Source: Mycobacterium lentiflavum
GTDB lineage: Bacteria; Actinomycetota; Actinomycetes; Mycobacteriales; Mycobacteriaceae
Assembly: GCF_022374895.2 (NCBI RefSeq)
Contig: NZ_CP092423.2
Location: 3,410,001-3,474,000, forward strand
DNA: 64,000 bases
Direction: 5' to 3'
A program made the translations under genes and the position numbers. The notes beneath the pieces were generated by a model that was not told where the DNA came from, made no database searches, and saw nothing but the letters and a program-made list of their open reading frames with translations. Shown here in pieces: positions 33,910-45,870 of this stretch (the stretch's first letter is position 1; every line of letters begins with the position of its first letter).

Positions 33910-34809
33910 ATGGCCCGCACCGAGAATGACACCTGGGATCTGGCGTCCAGCGTCGGCGCGACCGCGACGGCAGTCGCGACGCAGCGCGCGATGGCGTCGC
34001 AGGGGCCGGACGCGCTGCTCAACGACCCCTGGGCCGATCCCCTAGTGCGCGCGGTGGGCAGCGACACCTTCGTCAAGCTGATCGACGGAAAGCTCGGCGA
34101 CACCGACGATCCGGTGATGAACCGGCAGGCCGTGATCGAGCAGATCACCGTGCGCACCCGGTACTTCGACGAGTTTTTCCAGCAATCCGCCGAGGCGGGC
34201 GTGCGGCAGGCCGTGATTCTGGCGTCCGGCCTGGACACCCGCGCCTACCGGCTGTCCTGGCCGGCGGACACCGTGGTCTACGAGATCGACCAGCCGGGCG
34301 TGATCGACTTCAAGACCCGCACGCTGGCCGACCTGGGTGCGCAGCCGCCCGCCGAACGCCGCACCGTCGCGATCGATCTGCGCGAGGACTGGCCCGCCGC
34401 GCTCGTCGAAGCCGGACTGGACACCTCGAAGCCGACCGCGTGGAGCGCCGAAGGCCTGCTGGTCTACTTGCCACCCGAGGCGCAGGACCGCTTGTTCGAC
34501 AACGTCGCCGCACTGTCGGCGCCGGGCAGCCGGATCGCCTGCGAGCACATGGATTTCCGCAACATTCCCGCGGATTGGGCCGAAAAGCTCACCGAGAGGT
34601 CGCGGCGCATCGGCTCGAAGATCAATCTGGCCGAGTTGTTCTACACCGGCGATCGCAACGCCGCCGGTGACTACCTCGCCGAGCGCGGTTGGCGGGTCGA
34701 CATCACCACGACCGAGCAGGCTTTCGCCGCCAACGGTTTTCAGGTGCCGCAGGACGAGCTGGCCTCGTTCGGCGCGGCGTCCGGTTACCTGACGGCCGTG
34801 CTGGGCTGA
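33910..34809 (+). CDS. SAM-dependent methyltransferase of the mycobacterial PF04072 family
   Basis: 299 residues from ATG 33910, preceded by GCGGAGGAAC. It has the family N-terminus MARTENDTWDLASSVGATAT, the motif I-like VILASGLDTRAYRLSWP, VYEIDQPGVIDFK and AEGLLVYLPPEAQDRLF. This leucine carboxyl methyltransferase-related family is greatly expanded in mycobacteria and mostly has unknown substrates, with O-methylation of lipids or polyketides being likely. It lies 81 bp after the MPT64-like gene and may or may not share its promoter. Confidence 0.9.
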   Translation: MARTENDTWDLASSVGATATAVATQRAMASQGPDALLNDPWADPLVRAVGSDTFVKLIDGKLGDTDDPVMNRQAVIEQITVRTRYFDEFFQQSAEAGVRQAVILASGLDTRAYRLSWPADTVVYEIDQPGVIDFKTRTLADLGAQPPAERRTVAIDLREDWPAALVEAGLDTSKPTAWSAEGLLVYLPPEAQDRLFDNVAALSAPGSRIACEHMDFRNIPADWAEKLTERSRRIGSKINLAELFYTGDRNAAGDYLAERGWRVDITTTEQAFAANGFQVPQDELASFGAASGYLTAVLG

Positions 34810-34864
34810 CACGCCCGGCCGGAGCGGTCCGTGTAAGCGGAGCGCACGCGGGTACACCCCGGTC

Positions 34865-36847
34865 GTGTCTCCGGTGCCCGACGATCTACGAAAACTCGCC
34901 AAAGCCCATGGGGTGGCGACCTTTTACCGCAATGAACGACGCGAACCGGTCGAAGTCGACCCCGAGGTCGTGGTCAAAGTGCTTTCGCTGCTCGAGGTGG
35001 ATGCCGCGACCGCTGCGGATCGGCGTCGGGAGTTGGACAAGCTAGCCGACCGCGAAGGAGTCCTGTCGCCCACCGTCGCCGTCCGGGTCGGCGGCCGAAC
35101 CCAGCCGTTTCCCGGTGCGGTGGGATTGGTCAGCGAGGACGGCGCCGAACGCAACCTGCGCGACGAATTACCAGCCGATCTGTCCCCGGGCTGGTACCGC
35201 CTGCATACCCGCGACGGCCAGGAAACCACCCTGGTGGCGGCCCCGCCGCAGGTGCCGCAGACACCGGCGACCTGGGGATGGATGCTGCAGCTTTACGCGC
35301 TGCGTTCCGCTGGCTCTTGGGGCATCGGCGATTTGGCCGACCTGCGCGAGTTCATCGAGTGGACCGCTGCCGAGCATGGCGCGGGCGCGGTCTTGCTGAA
35401 CCCGCTGAATGCGCCCGGGCCGACGCACCCGGTGCAGCCCTCGCCCTACACGCCGTCCAGCAGACGATTCGCCAATCCGCTGGCGCTGCGCATCGAGGAT
35501 CTCGATGCGTACCGTCGGGCCGACCCGGCGACGCGCACGGAAGTGGATGCGCTGCGTGTCGCACCCGATACCGGGCGCGTCGACCATGATCTCGTGTGGG
35601 TCGCCAAGCGCGGCGCGCTGGAATTGCTGTGGCGCGCCCAAGGCCGACCTAACCCCCTGGACGAGCGGGGGGCGTCCACCGCGCTGCGCGACTGGGCCAC
35701 ATACTGCGCACTTGCGGAGCGGCACGGTGGTCGCTGGCCGCAATGGCCGCAACCCCTACGAGATGTCAACGGCCCGGCCGTGAGCGCGGCCCGCACGCAG
35801 CTGGCGCCCCGGGTCGCCTTCCACGCATGGGTCCAGCAGCGCTGCGCGGAGCAGCTCGGCGCAGTGCGCAACACCGCGCGCGATGCGGGCATGGCGCTGG
35901 GTGTTCTGCACGACCTGCCGGTGGGAGTCGACTCGGACGGCGCCGACGCGTGGGCACTGGCCGACATGCTGGCCACCGGGGTCCACGTCGGTGTACCTCC
36001 GGACAACTTCACCCCGCGCGGCCAAGATTGGGGATTGCCTCCGTGGCGCCCAGACCGGCTCGCCGACACCGGATACGCCGCGTTTCGAGACATGTTGTGC
36101 GCCACACTGGTTCACGCCGACGGCCTACGGATCGACCATGTCGCCGGGTTGTGGCGACTGTGGTGGATTCCTCCCGGCGACACCCCCGACCGTGGCACCT
36201 ACGTGCACTACGACGCCGATGTCATGCTCGCGGTGCTGGCGCTGGAAGCACACCGGGCGGGTGCGACCGTCGTCGGCGAGGACCTGGGCACCGTCGAAGC
36301 CGAGGTCACCGAGGCACTGGGCGCCAACGGCATGCTGGGCTGCGCCGTGTCCTGGTTCACCCGGAACGAATCCGAGCCCGACCAACCGTTGCTGCCGGCG
36401 TCGAAATGGCCGACGCGGGTGGCCGCCAGCCTCTCCACGCACGACTTGCCCACCGCGGCGGGTTTTTTGCGTGGCGAACATGTGCGCGCCCGCGCGGAAC
36501 TCGACCTTCTCAACGACGTTGCGGCCGAACAAGCCGCGGCCGACAAGGAAAAAGCGGAGTGGCTGGCATTGTTACACGCCGAAGGGTTATTGCCGGCCGA
36601 TCCGGATGAGGCCACGATCATCTCGGCCATGCATCGCTTCTTGGCGGCGACCCCGAGCCGGCTGAAGCTGATCTCGCCGTACGACATCGTCGCCGAGCCG
36701 CGCCAGCCCAACTTGCCCGGGACCATCGACGAATACCCGAATTGGCGGCTGCCGCTGCCGAAGACACTCGAGCAGCTGCGCGTCGACCCACGAGTCGCCG
36801 AGATCGCCGCCGTTTTTCAGGCTGCCGCCGAAATGCCGATCCGCTGA
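34865..36847 (+). CDS. malQ: 4-alpha-glucanotransferase MalQ (GH77)
   Basis: 660 residues from GTG 34865. An N-terminal beta domain is followed by the GH77 barrel. The nucleophile Asp lies in GLRIDHVAGLWRLWW, the acid/base Glu in VVGEDLGTVEAEV, and the third carboxylate in LSTHDLPTA. It transfers maltodextrin segments between chains in glycogen/maltose metabolism. The M. tuberculosis enzyme (Rv1781c, ~724 residues) lies in a different region of that chromosome, so the gene is in a different setting here, between the mce block and metH. The three catalytic residues are intact. Confidence 0.93.
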   Translation: MSPVPDDLRKLAKAHGVATFYRNERREPVEVDPEVVVKVLSLLEVDAATAADRRRELDKLADREGVLSPTVAVRVGGRTQPFPGAVGLVSEDGAERNLRDELPADLSPGWYRLHTRDGQETTLVAAPPQVPQTPATWGWMLQLYALRSAGSWGIGDLADLREFIEWTAAEHGAGAVLLNPLNAPGPTHPVQPSPYTPSSRRFANPLALRIEDLDAYRRADPATRTEVDALRVAPDTGRVDHDLVWVAKRGALELLWRAQGRPNPLDERGASTALRDWATYCALAERHGGRWPQWPQPLRDVNGPAVSAARTQLAPRVAFHAWVQQRCAEQLGAVRNTARDAGMALGVLHDLPVGVDSDGADAWALADMLATGVHVGVPPDNFTPRGQDWGLPPWRPDRLADTGYAAFRDMLCATLVHADGLRIDHVAGLWRLWWIPPGDTPDRGTYVHYDADVMLAVLALEAHRAGATVVGEDLGTVEAEVTEALGANGMLGCAVSWFTRNESEPDQPLLPASKWPTRVAASLSTHDLPTAAGFLRGEHVRARAELDLLNDVAAEQAAADKEKAEWLALLHAEGLLPADPDEATIISAMHRFLAATPSRLKLISPYDIVAEPRQPNLPGTIDEYPNWRLPLPKTLEQLRVDPRVAEIAAVFQAAAEMPIR

Positions 36848-36852
36848 GGTTT

Positions 36853-36930
36853 TCAGTTCGCCCGACGGCGACGCAGGTCGATCGAGATCACCTCGGCGCT
36901 GCGGTTCAACTCTCGCACCAGCACGAACAT
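36853..36930 (-). CDS. Possible 25-residue small ORF downstream of metH
   Basis: ATG 36930 is preceded by AGGAGAGGG at ideal spacing. The peptide starts MFVLVRELNRSAEVISID and ends in a basic RRRRAN. It lies 50 bp after the metH stop on the same strand and ends 5 bp from the malQ stop. No homology can be judged by eye. The strong RBS is the only support. Confidence 0.3.
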   Translation of the reverse strand: MFVLVRELNRSAEVISIDLRRRRAN

Positions 36931-36980
36931 CCCTCTCCTGATGTCCCCTCGAGCTTGAACGTTGACGTACCCGGCCCGGC

Positions 36981-40736
<3,756 letters not shown>

Positions 40737-40743
40737 GTACGTT

Positions 40744-40760
40744 CCTTCCATAGCGGAAGG
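40744..40760 (-). promoter_or_regulatory. Hairpin over the metH ribosome binding site
   Basis: In the mRNA, CCUUCC (40760-40755) pairs with GGAAGG (40749-40744) around a 5-nt loop. The 3' arm contains the Shine-Dalgarno sequence for the GTG at 40736. If the ATG at 40751 is the true start, the hairpin would instead lie across the start codon. Confidence 0.5.
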
Positions 40761-41094
40761 CGTCCTTGACTCTGCCGAGCGTGGCGGCTACCGGCAGGAA
40801 CCGGCGAACCGTTGCAACGCCTCTCGACCAGAAAAGTCTACGTCCTCCCCCGACGTCTGGACGCCCAGCTCGATCCGATCCACTCGGTGATCGCGGATCG
40901 TGTCGGCACAGTAGTAATTACCAATGTTAACCAGTTTGCTGCCAAGCGTATTTCGTGTCGACCGCGTCGAGGGGGCCGGTGACGAAGTCGTGTTCGCTGG
41001 TAGCAGCCACGCCACAACGATAGTCGGCCTATGCGAATGCCCAGCTGCGCTGGCTGACCGCGCGGCTGGGAGTCGTCGCCGGGCGCGCAGGCCT
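40761..41094. other. Intergenic region between metH and the PAC2 gene
   Basis: About 330 bp without a convincing gene. A local AT-rich stretch (40908-40935, with gtaattac) contains TACTGT on the minus strand at 40908-40913, a possible minus-10 box for metH. This would give a ~155-nt leader. A 75-codon minus-strand frame here (40788-41015) lacks an RBS and is probably chance. No known riboswitch consensus was found. Confidence 0.4.
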
Positions 41095-41100
41095 TAGGCT
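41095..41100 (+). promoter_or_regulatory. Predicted minus-10 box of a leaderless PAC2 transcript
   Basis: TAGGCT, 6 nt before the GTG at 41107, with no Shine-Dalgarno sequence. It has the same sequence and spacing as the box before the RecB-like gene at 18252. Confidence 0.5.
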
Positions 41101-41106
41101 GATTCT

Positions 41107-41994
41107 GTGACTCCGCCCGATCGTGGCCCGGAAGCCTCAGCGCTGCCCGACCTCCGCAACACGATTGTTGTCGCGGCGTTCGAGGGCTGGAACGACGCCG
41201 GCGACGCGGCCAGCGATGCGCTGGAGCACCTCGACGCGATCTGGGAAGCCCACCCGATCGTCGAGATCGACGACGAGGCGTATTACGACTACCAGGTGAA
41301 CCGCCCGGTCATCCGTCAGGTCGACGGGGTGACCCGCGAACTGGTGTGGCCGGCGATGCGGATCACGCACTGCCGGCCGCCCGGCAGCGACCGTGACATC
41401 GTGTTGATGCACGGCGTGGAGCCCAACATGCGCTGGCGCACGTTCTGCGCCGAGCTGGTGGCAATCGCCGACAAGCTCAACGTCGACACGGTGGTGATCC
41501 TCGGCGCGCTGCTGGCCGACACCCCGCACACGCGGCCGGTCCCGGTATCGGGCGCGGCCTACTCGCCCGAGTCGGCGGAACGTTTCGGCCTGCAGGAGAC
41601 CCGCTACGAAGGGCCGACCGGGATCGCCGGGGTGTTTCAGGACGCCTGCGTGGCCGCCGGGATCCCGGCGGTGACGTTCTGGGCCGCGGTGCCGCACTAC
41701 GTGTCGCACCCGCCCAACCCGAAGGCGACGGTGGCGCTACTGCGCCGCGTCGAAGACGTGCTGGATATCGAGGTTCCACTGGCCGATCTGCCCGCCCAGG
41801 CCGAGGAGTGGGAGCTGGCGGTCACCGAGATGGCCACCGAGGACGAGGACTTGGCCGAATACGTGCTGTCGCTGGAGCAACGCGGCGATGCCGAGGTCGA
41901 TGTGAACGAAGCCCTGGGCAAGATCGACGGCGACGCCCTGGCCGCCGAGTTCGAGCGCTACCTGCGCCGCCGCCGCCCGGGATTCGGTAAGTAA
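41107..41994 (+). CDS. PAC2-family protein (Rv2125 equivalent)
   Basis: 295 residues from GTG 41107. It belongs to the PAC2 (proteasome assembly chaperone 2-like) family of actinobacteria: VVAAFEGWNDAGDAASDALEHL at the start, IVLMHGVEPNMRWRTF, and a typical VVILGALLADTPHTRPVPV core. The C-terminal ~80 residues are helical and acidic. The family name comes from the eukaryotic chaperone, but its role in actinobacteria, which also have 20S proteasomes, is not established. It is monocistronic or followed by ansP 134 bp later. Confidence 0.9.
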   Translation: MTPPDRGPEASALPDLRNTIVVAAFEGWNDAGDAASDALEHLDAIWEAHPIVEIDDEAYYDYQVNRPVIRQVDGVTRELVWPAMRITHCRPPGSDRDIVLMHGVEPNMRWRTFCAELVAIADKLNVDTVVILGALLADTPHTRPVPVSGAAYSPESAERFGLQETRYEGPTGIAGVFQDACVAAGIPAVTFWAAVPHYVSHPPNPKATVALLRRVEDVLDIEVPLADLPAQAEEWELAVTEMATEDEDLAEYVLSLEQRGDAEVDVNEALGKIDGDALAAEFERYLRRRRPGFGK

Positions 41995-42128
41995 TTGACG
42001 GGCTTGTCCTGTTGCCCTCCCGGGCCGACTGCGACAAGATCGCTGGCAAACCAACCGGATTGACAGCCCCGGTCTTGGCGATTCGAGACCACCGCGCAGG
42101 TTGGGCGAACGACGACGATTGGACCTCG

Positions 42129-43559
42129 ATGACCGCCCTGCCTGACACGCCTCAACCCGATGTCCCGCCGGCGATTCTCAACGAGGAAGCCGGCTATCAC
42201 AAGGGACTGAAACCTCGCCAGTTGCAGATGATCGCGATCGGCGGCGCGATCGGAACCGGCCTGTTCCTGGGCGCCGGCGGGCGTCTGGCCAACGCCGGGC
42301 CCGGGCTGTTCATCGTGTACGGCGTGTGCGGCGTCTTCGTCTTCCTGATACTGCGCGCACTGGGCGAGCTGGTGCTGCACCGCCCGTCGTCGGGCTCGTT
42401 CGTGTCCTACGCGCGCGAGTTCTTCGGCGAGAAGGCCGCCTACGTGGTGGGTTGGATGTACTTCCTGAACTGGGCGATGACGTCGATCGTCGACACCACC
42501 GCGATCGCCACCTACCTGCGCCACTGGACGGCGATCGCGGTTGTCCCCCAATGGGTTCTCGCCCTGGCAGCCCTGGTGGTGGTGTTGTCGATGAACCTGA
42601 TCTCCGTCGAGTGGTTCGGTGAGCTCGAGTTTTGGGCGGCGTTGATCAAGGTGTTCGCGCTCGTCGCCTTTCTGATCATCGCACTCGTGTTCCTGGCCGG
42701 GCGATTTCAAATCCAGGGGCACGACACCGGGCCCGGCATCTGGTCCGACCATGGCGGCCTGTTCCCGGCCGGTGCGATAGCACTGCTAGTGACGACCTCA
42801 GGGGTGGTATTCGCTTATGCCGCAGTCGAATTGGTGGGGATCGCGGCCGGCGAGACCGCCGAGCCCGAGAAGATCATGCCGCGGGCGATCAACTCGGTGA
42901 TCGCGCGAGTCGCGGTGTTCTACGTCGGTTCGGTTGCCCTGCTGGGGGTGATGTTGCCCTACACCGCATTCAAGGCCGGCGAAAGCCCATTCGTCACGTT
43001 CTTCTCCAGCATCGGCTTCCACGGTGCCGGCGATTTGATGAACATCGTGGTCCTCACCGCGGCGCTGTCCAGTCTGAACGCGGGACTGTATTCGACCGGC
43101 CGCGTCATGCACTCCCTCGCGATGAGCGGCAGCGGCCCCCAGTTCGCGAAACGGATGACCAAACGTGGCGTGCCCTTCGGCGGAATCGCGATGACCGCCG
43201 TCATCTGTCTTTTCGGCGTCGCGCTCAACGCCTTCAATCCCGGTAAAGCCTTCGAGATCGTGCTGCACAGCGCCTCGCTGGGCATCGTGGCGTCCTGGGC
43301 CATGATCGTGTTGTGCCAGCTCCAGTTCTACAAGAAGACCCAGGCCGGGATCCTGGAGCGCCCACGATTCCGGATGCCGTTCACCCCGTACAGCGGCTAC
43401 CTCACCTTGGTGTTCCTGGTCTGCGTCGTGGTGCTGATGGCCTTCGACAAACCGGTCGGCATGTTTACCGTGGGCTCGTTGCTGGTGATCGGTCCGGCGC
43501 TGGTGGTGGGCTGGTTCGCGGTGCGCAAGCGGGTCGCGGCTTCCCCCACGCACTGGTGA
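42129..43559 (+). CDS. ansP: L-asparagine/amino-acid permease AnsP
   Basis: 476 residues from ATG 42129. APC superfamily transporter with twelve hydrophobic segments. The conserved first helix is IGGAIGTGLFLGAGGRLANAG, and the AAT-family signature is GELVLHRPSSGSFVSYAREFFGEKAAYVVGW. It is close to M. tuberculosis AnsP1 (Rv2127), which has been associated with aspartate uptake, so the true substrate here may be aspartate or asparagine. The N-terminus before EEAGYHKGLK differs. It converges with the SDR gene (7 bp between stops). Confidence 0.92.
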   Translation: MTALPDTPQPDVPPAILNEEAGYHKGLKPRQLQMIAIGGAIGTGLFLGAGGRLANAGPGLFIVYGVCGVFVFLILRALGELVLHRPSSGSFVSYAREFFGEKAAYVVGWMYFLNWAMTSIVDTTAIATYLRHWTAIAVVPQWVLALAALVVVLSMNLISVEWFGELEFWAALIKVFALVAFLIIALVFLAGRFQIQGHDTGPGIWSDHGGLFPAGAIALLVTTSGVVFAYAAVELVGIAAGETAEPEKIMPRAINSVIARVAVFYVGSVALLGVMLPYTAFKAGESPFVTFFSSIGFHGAGDLMNIVVLTAALSSLNAGLYSTGRVMHSLAMSGSGPQFAKRMTKRGVPFGGIAMTAVICLFGVALNAFNPGKAFEIVLHSASLGIVASWAMIVLCQLQFYKKTQAGILERPRFRMPFTPYSGYLTLVFLVCVVVLMAFDKPVGMFTVGSLLVIGPALVVGWFAVRKRVAASPTHW

Positions 43560-43566
43560 GCGGGCG

Positions 43567-44457
43567 CTAGGCCTGGCCCAGCTCCTGGTTGTAGGCGCTG
43601 GTGGAACGGCCAAGCGCGGCAACCTCGGCGTCCATCTGGGGCAGCAGTTCCGCGGCGGTTCGGCGAATCGGGAGTTCGCCGACGCGGGTGGACAGCACCG
43701 GCTTGAGCCAGCGGAACGCGACCACCCAGCCCGGGCAGTAGACCCGGTCCTTGCGGCCCTCGATGCCCTTGACGAAGGCGGTCGCGCAGCTGTCCACGTC
43801 GGTGGTCTTGCTCAACGGCCACGGCAGTTTCTTGAGCAACGTGGTGAACGCAGGCAGGTCGGCCTTGGTGTCGCGCACCAGCGCCGTGTCGATCCACGAC
43901 ATGTGCGCCACCCCGATTCCGACGCCGCGATGAGCGACCTCGAGTCGCAGCGCATTGGCCAAGTGCTCGTTGCCGGCCTTCGACATGTCGTAGGAAGCCA
44001 TTCCCGGGGCCGCAGCGAACGCCGCGAGCGACGACACGATCAGGAGGTAACCGCGGCGGTCGATCAGCGCGGGCAGTGCGGCGCGCGCGGTGTGAAAGAC
44101 ACCGAGCAGGTTGACGTCCAGCACCCGCTTGAATGCCTCCGGGTCGACCTGCAACACCGAGCCGTAGCTGGCGATGCCGGCATTGGCCACGGCAACGTCG
44201 AGGCCGCCGAAGCGTTGCACCGCGTGGTCGACGACGGCCTGCATGGCGGGCAGGTCACGCACGTCGGCGACGGCGGTCAGCACGTGTTCGTCGCCACCGA
44301 GTTCGGCGGCCAGGGTGTCCAGCGCGGCTCTGTCGAGATCGGTCAGGACGAGCTTGGCGCCCTGGTGGCGCAGCCGGCGGGCGACCTCGGCGCCGATTCC
44401 CCGGGCACCCCCGGTGATGAGAACGACTTTGCCCTGCACCGAAGTCATGGCCGTCAA
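43567..44457 (-). CDS. Short-chain dehydrogenase/reductase (Rv2129c equivalent)
   Basis: 296 residues. Classical SDR with the cofactor motif TGGARGIG (about 15-22), acidic DLD after beta-2 (NAD(P) choice unclear), NAG (about 93), catalytic Ser in IVSSLAAF and YDMSK (Tyr-Lys pair). The C-terminal ~60 residues extend beyond the minimal fold. The substrate is not predictable. It lies between ansP (convergent) and mshC (same strand, 16 bp after its own start), so it is probably cotranscribed with mshC. Confidence 0.9.
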   Translation of the reverse strand: MTAMTSVQGKVVLITGGARGIGAEVARRLRHQGAKLVLTDLDRAALDTLAAELGGDEHVLTAVADVRDLPAMQAVVDHAVQRFGGLDVAVANAGIASYGSVLQVDPEAFKRVLDVNLLGVFHTARAALPALIDRRGYLLIVSSLAAFAAAPGMASYDMSKAGNEHLANALRLEVAHRGVGIGVAHMSWIDTALVRDTKADLPAFTTLLKKLPWPLSKTTDVDSCATAFVKGIEGRKDRVYCPGWVVAFRWLKPVLSTRVGELPIRRTAAELLPQMDAEVAALGRSTSAYNQELGQA

Positions 44458-44473
44458 CTACCTTTCACAGCGA

Positions 44474-45730
44474 TCACAGTTCCACCCCGAGCAGCGCATC
44501 GATTGCGGTGGCCACCAACTTCGGCGCACCCTCGTCGTGTCCGCCGTACTCGAGTGCGTCGGTGGTCCAACCATCAAGTGCCGCAATCGCTTTGGGAGTG
44601 TCGAGGTCGTCGGCCAGGTACTTGCGCACCCGCGCGATGACGTCGGCGGCATCCGGGCCGGCGGGCAGCGTCGTCGCGGTGCGCCAGCGCTGCAGCCGCG
44701 CGGCCGACTCGTCGAGCAGTTGCTGGCTCCACGACCGGTCAGCGCGGTAGTGACCGGCCAGCAGACCAAGCCGAATAGCGGCCGGCGGGGCGCCTTGCGC
44801 ACGCAGCACCGACACCAGCACCAGGTTGCCGCGGCTCTTCGACATCTTGTGCCCGTCCCAGCCGATCATCCCGGCATGCACATAATGCCGGGCGAATCGC
44901 CTTTCGCCCCTTACACATTCGGCGTGTGCGGCGGTGAATTCGTGATGCGGGAAGATCAGGTCGCGGCCGCCGCCCTGAATGTCTAGGCCGCTGCCGATGC
45001 GGCTAAGTGCGATCGCCGCACACTCGACGTGCCAGCCGGGCCGCCCGGGACCGAACGGTGAAGGCCAGCTGGGCTCCCCGGGCCGCTCGGCCCGCCACAG
45101 CAGCGCGTCGAGTTGGTCGGTCTTGCCGGTGCGGTCGGGGTCGCCACCGCGCTCGGCGAACAGCCGCAGCATGGTGTCGCGGTCATAGCCCGACTCGTAG
45201 CCGAACTGCGGCGTGGCATCCGCGCGGTAGTAGACGTCTGGATATTCGCCTACGTCTGGGTCGATGACGTACGCCGCCCCCGACGCCAGCATCTTTTCGA
45301 CCAGCTCCACCACTTCGGGAATGGCTTCGGTCGCGCCGACATACTCGCGCGGCGGCAACACCCGCAGCGCGGCCATGTCCTCGCGGAACAGCGCCACCTC
45401 GCGATCGCCGAGCTCACGCCAGTCGATGCCGTCGCGCGCGGCCCGCTCGAACAGCGGGTCATCGACGTCGGTGACGTTCTGCACGTAGTGCACGTCGTGC
45501 CCCAGATCCAGCCACAGCCGGTGAATCAGGTCGAACGCGAGATAGGTGGCCGCGTGGCCCAAATGCGTGGCGTCGTACGGAGTGATCCCGCAGACGTACA
45601 TGGTGGCGACTGAACCAGGACCAGACCCGGCCGCCACCGGGCGGACCTGGCGATCGGAGGTGTCGTAAAGCCGAAGCTCCGGGCCGCGTCCGGGCAGCTC
45701 CGGAACCTGTGCGGGAGACCACGACTGCAT
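44474..45730 (-). CDS. mshC: Cysteine:1-D-myo-inosityl glucosamine ligase MshC
   Basis: 418 residues from ATG 45730; homologues have ~414. It is a paralogue of cysteinyl-tRNA synthetase without the anticodon domain: YVCGITPYDATHLGHAATY includes the zinc cysteine and the HIGH-like HLGH, and KMSKSRGN is the KMSKS loop. GRPGWHVECAAIAL supplies further zinc ligands. It joins cysteine to GlcN-Ins in mycothiol synthesis. A TAAAGT minus-10 box 7 bp before the ATG predicts a leaderless message; the VNTR lies just upstream of this promoter. Confidence 0.95.
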   Translation of the reverse strand: MQSWSPAQVPELPGRGPELRLYDTSDRQVRPVAAGSGPGSVATMYVCGITPYDATHLGHAATYLAFDLIHRLWLDLGHDVHYVQNVTDVDDPLFERAARDGIDWRELGDREVALFREDMAALRVLPPREYVGATEAIPEVVELVEKMLASGAAYVIDPDVGEYPDVYYRADATPQFGYESGYDRDTMLRLFAERGGDPDRTGKTDQLDALLWRAERPGEPSWPSPFGPGRPGWHVECAAIALSRIGSGLDIQGGGRDLIFPHHEFTAAHAECVRGERRFARHYVHAGMIGWDGHKMSKSRGNLVLVSVLRAQGAPPAAIRLGLLAGHYRADRSWSQQLLDESAARLQRWRTATTLPAGPDAADVIARVRKYLADDLDTPKAIAALDGWTTDALEYGGHDEGAPKLVATAIDALLGVEL

Positions 45731-45737
45731 GCTGTCG

Positions 45738-45743
45738 ACTTTA
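45738..45743 (-). promoter_or_regulatory. Predicted minus-10 box of a leaderless mshC transcript
   Basis: TAAAGT on the minus strand, 7 nt before the mshC ATG. Its first base coincides with the edge of the 58-bp repeat array, so a minus-35 element would lie within the repeat. Confidence 0.5.
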
Positions 45744-45870
45744 GGCCCGGTGACGGTGCGGCCCGCGCAGCGGGCCGTTGAGAAGGCGGGCAATCGGGCC
45801 AGGCCCGGTGACGATGCGGCCCGCGCAGCGGGCCGTTGAGAAGGCGGGCAATCGGGCCAGGCCCGGGGGT
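45743..45870. repeat. 58-bp intergenic tandem repeat (VNTR) between cysQ and mshC
   Basis: Two nearly identical 58-bp units (45743-45800 and 45801-45858, one difference seen: gtgacggtg versus gtgacgatg) plus a partial third copy (aggcccgg). Each unit carries the GC-rich palindrome GGCCCGCGCAGCGGGCC. The size and position resemble mycobacterial MIRU/VNTR loci. The last copy ends at the cysQ stop codon. Confidence 0.9.

Noticed and set aside
40761..40913. Possible cobalamin riboswitch in the metH leader (AGUCAAGGACGCC looks a little like a B12 box)
   Set aside because: The match to the consensus AGYCMGGAGACCUGCC is partial, the upstream conserved boxes are missing, and B12 riboswitches in mycobacteria repress the B12-independent metE, not B12-dependent metH.
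40788..41015. 75-codon minus-strand frame upstream of metH
   Set aside because: No ribosome binding site, no recognised domain, and it lies over the presumed promoter and leader.
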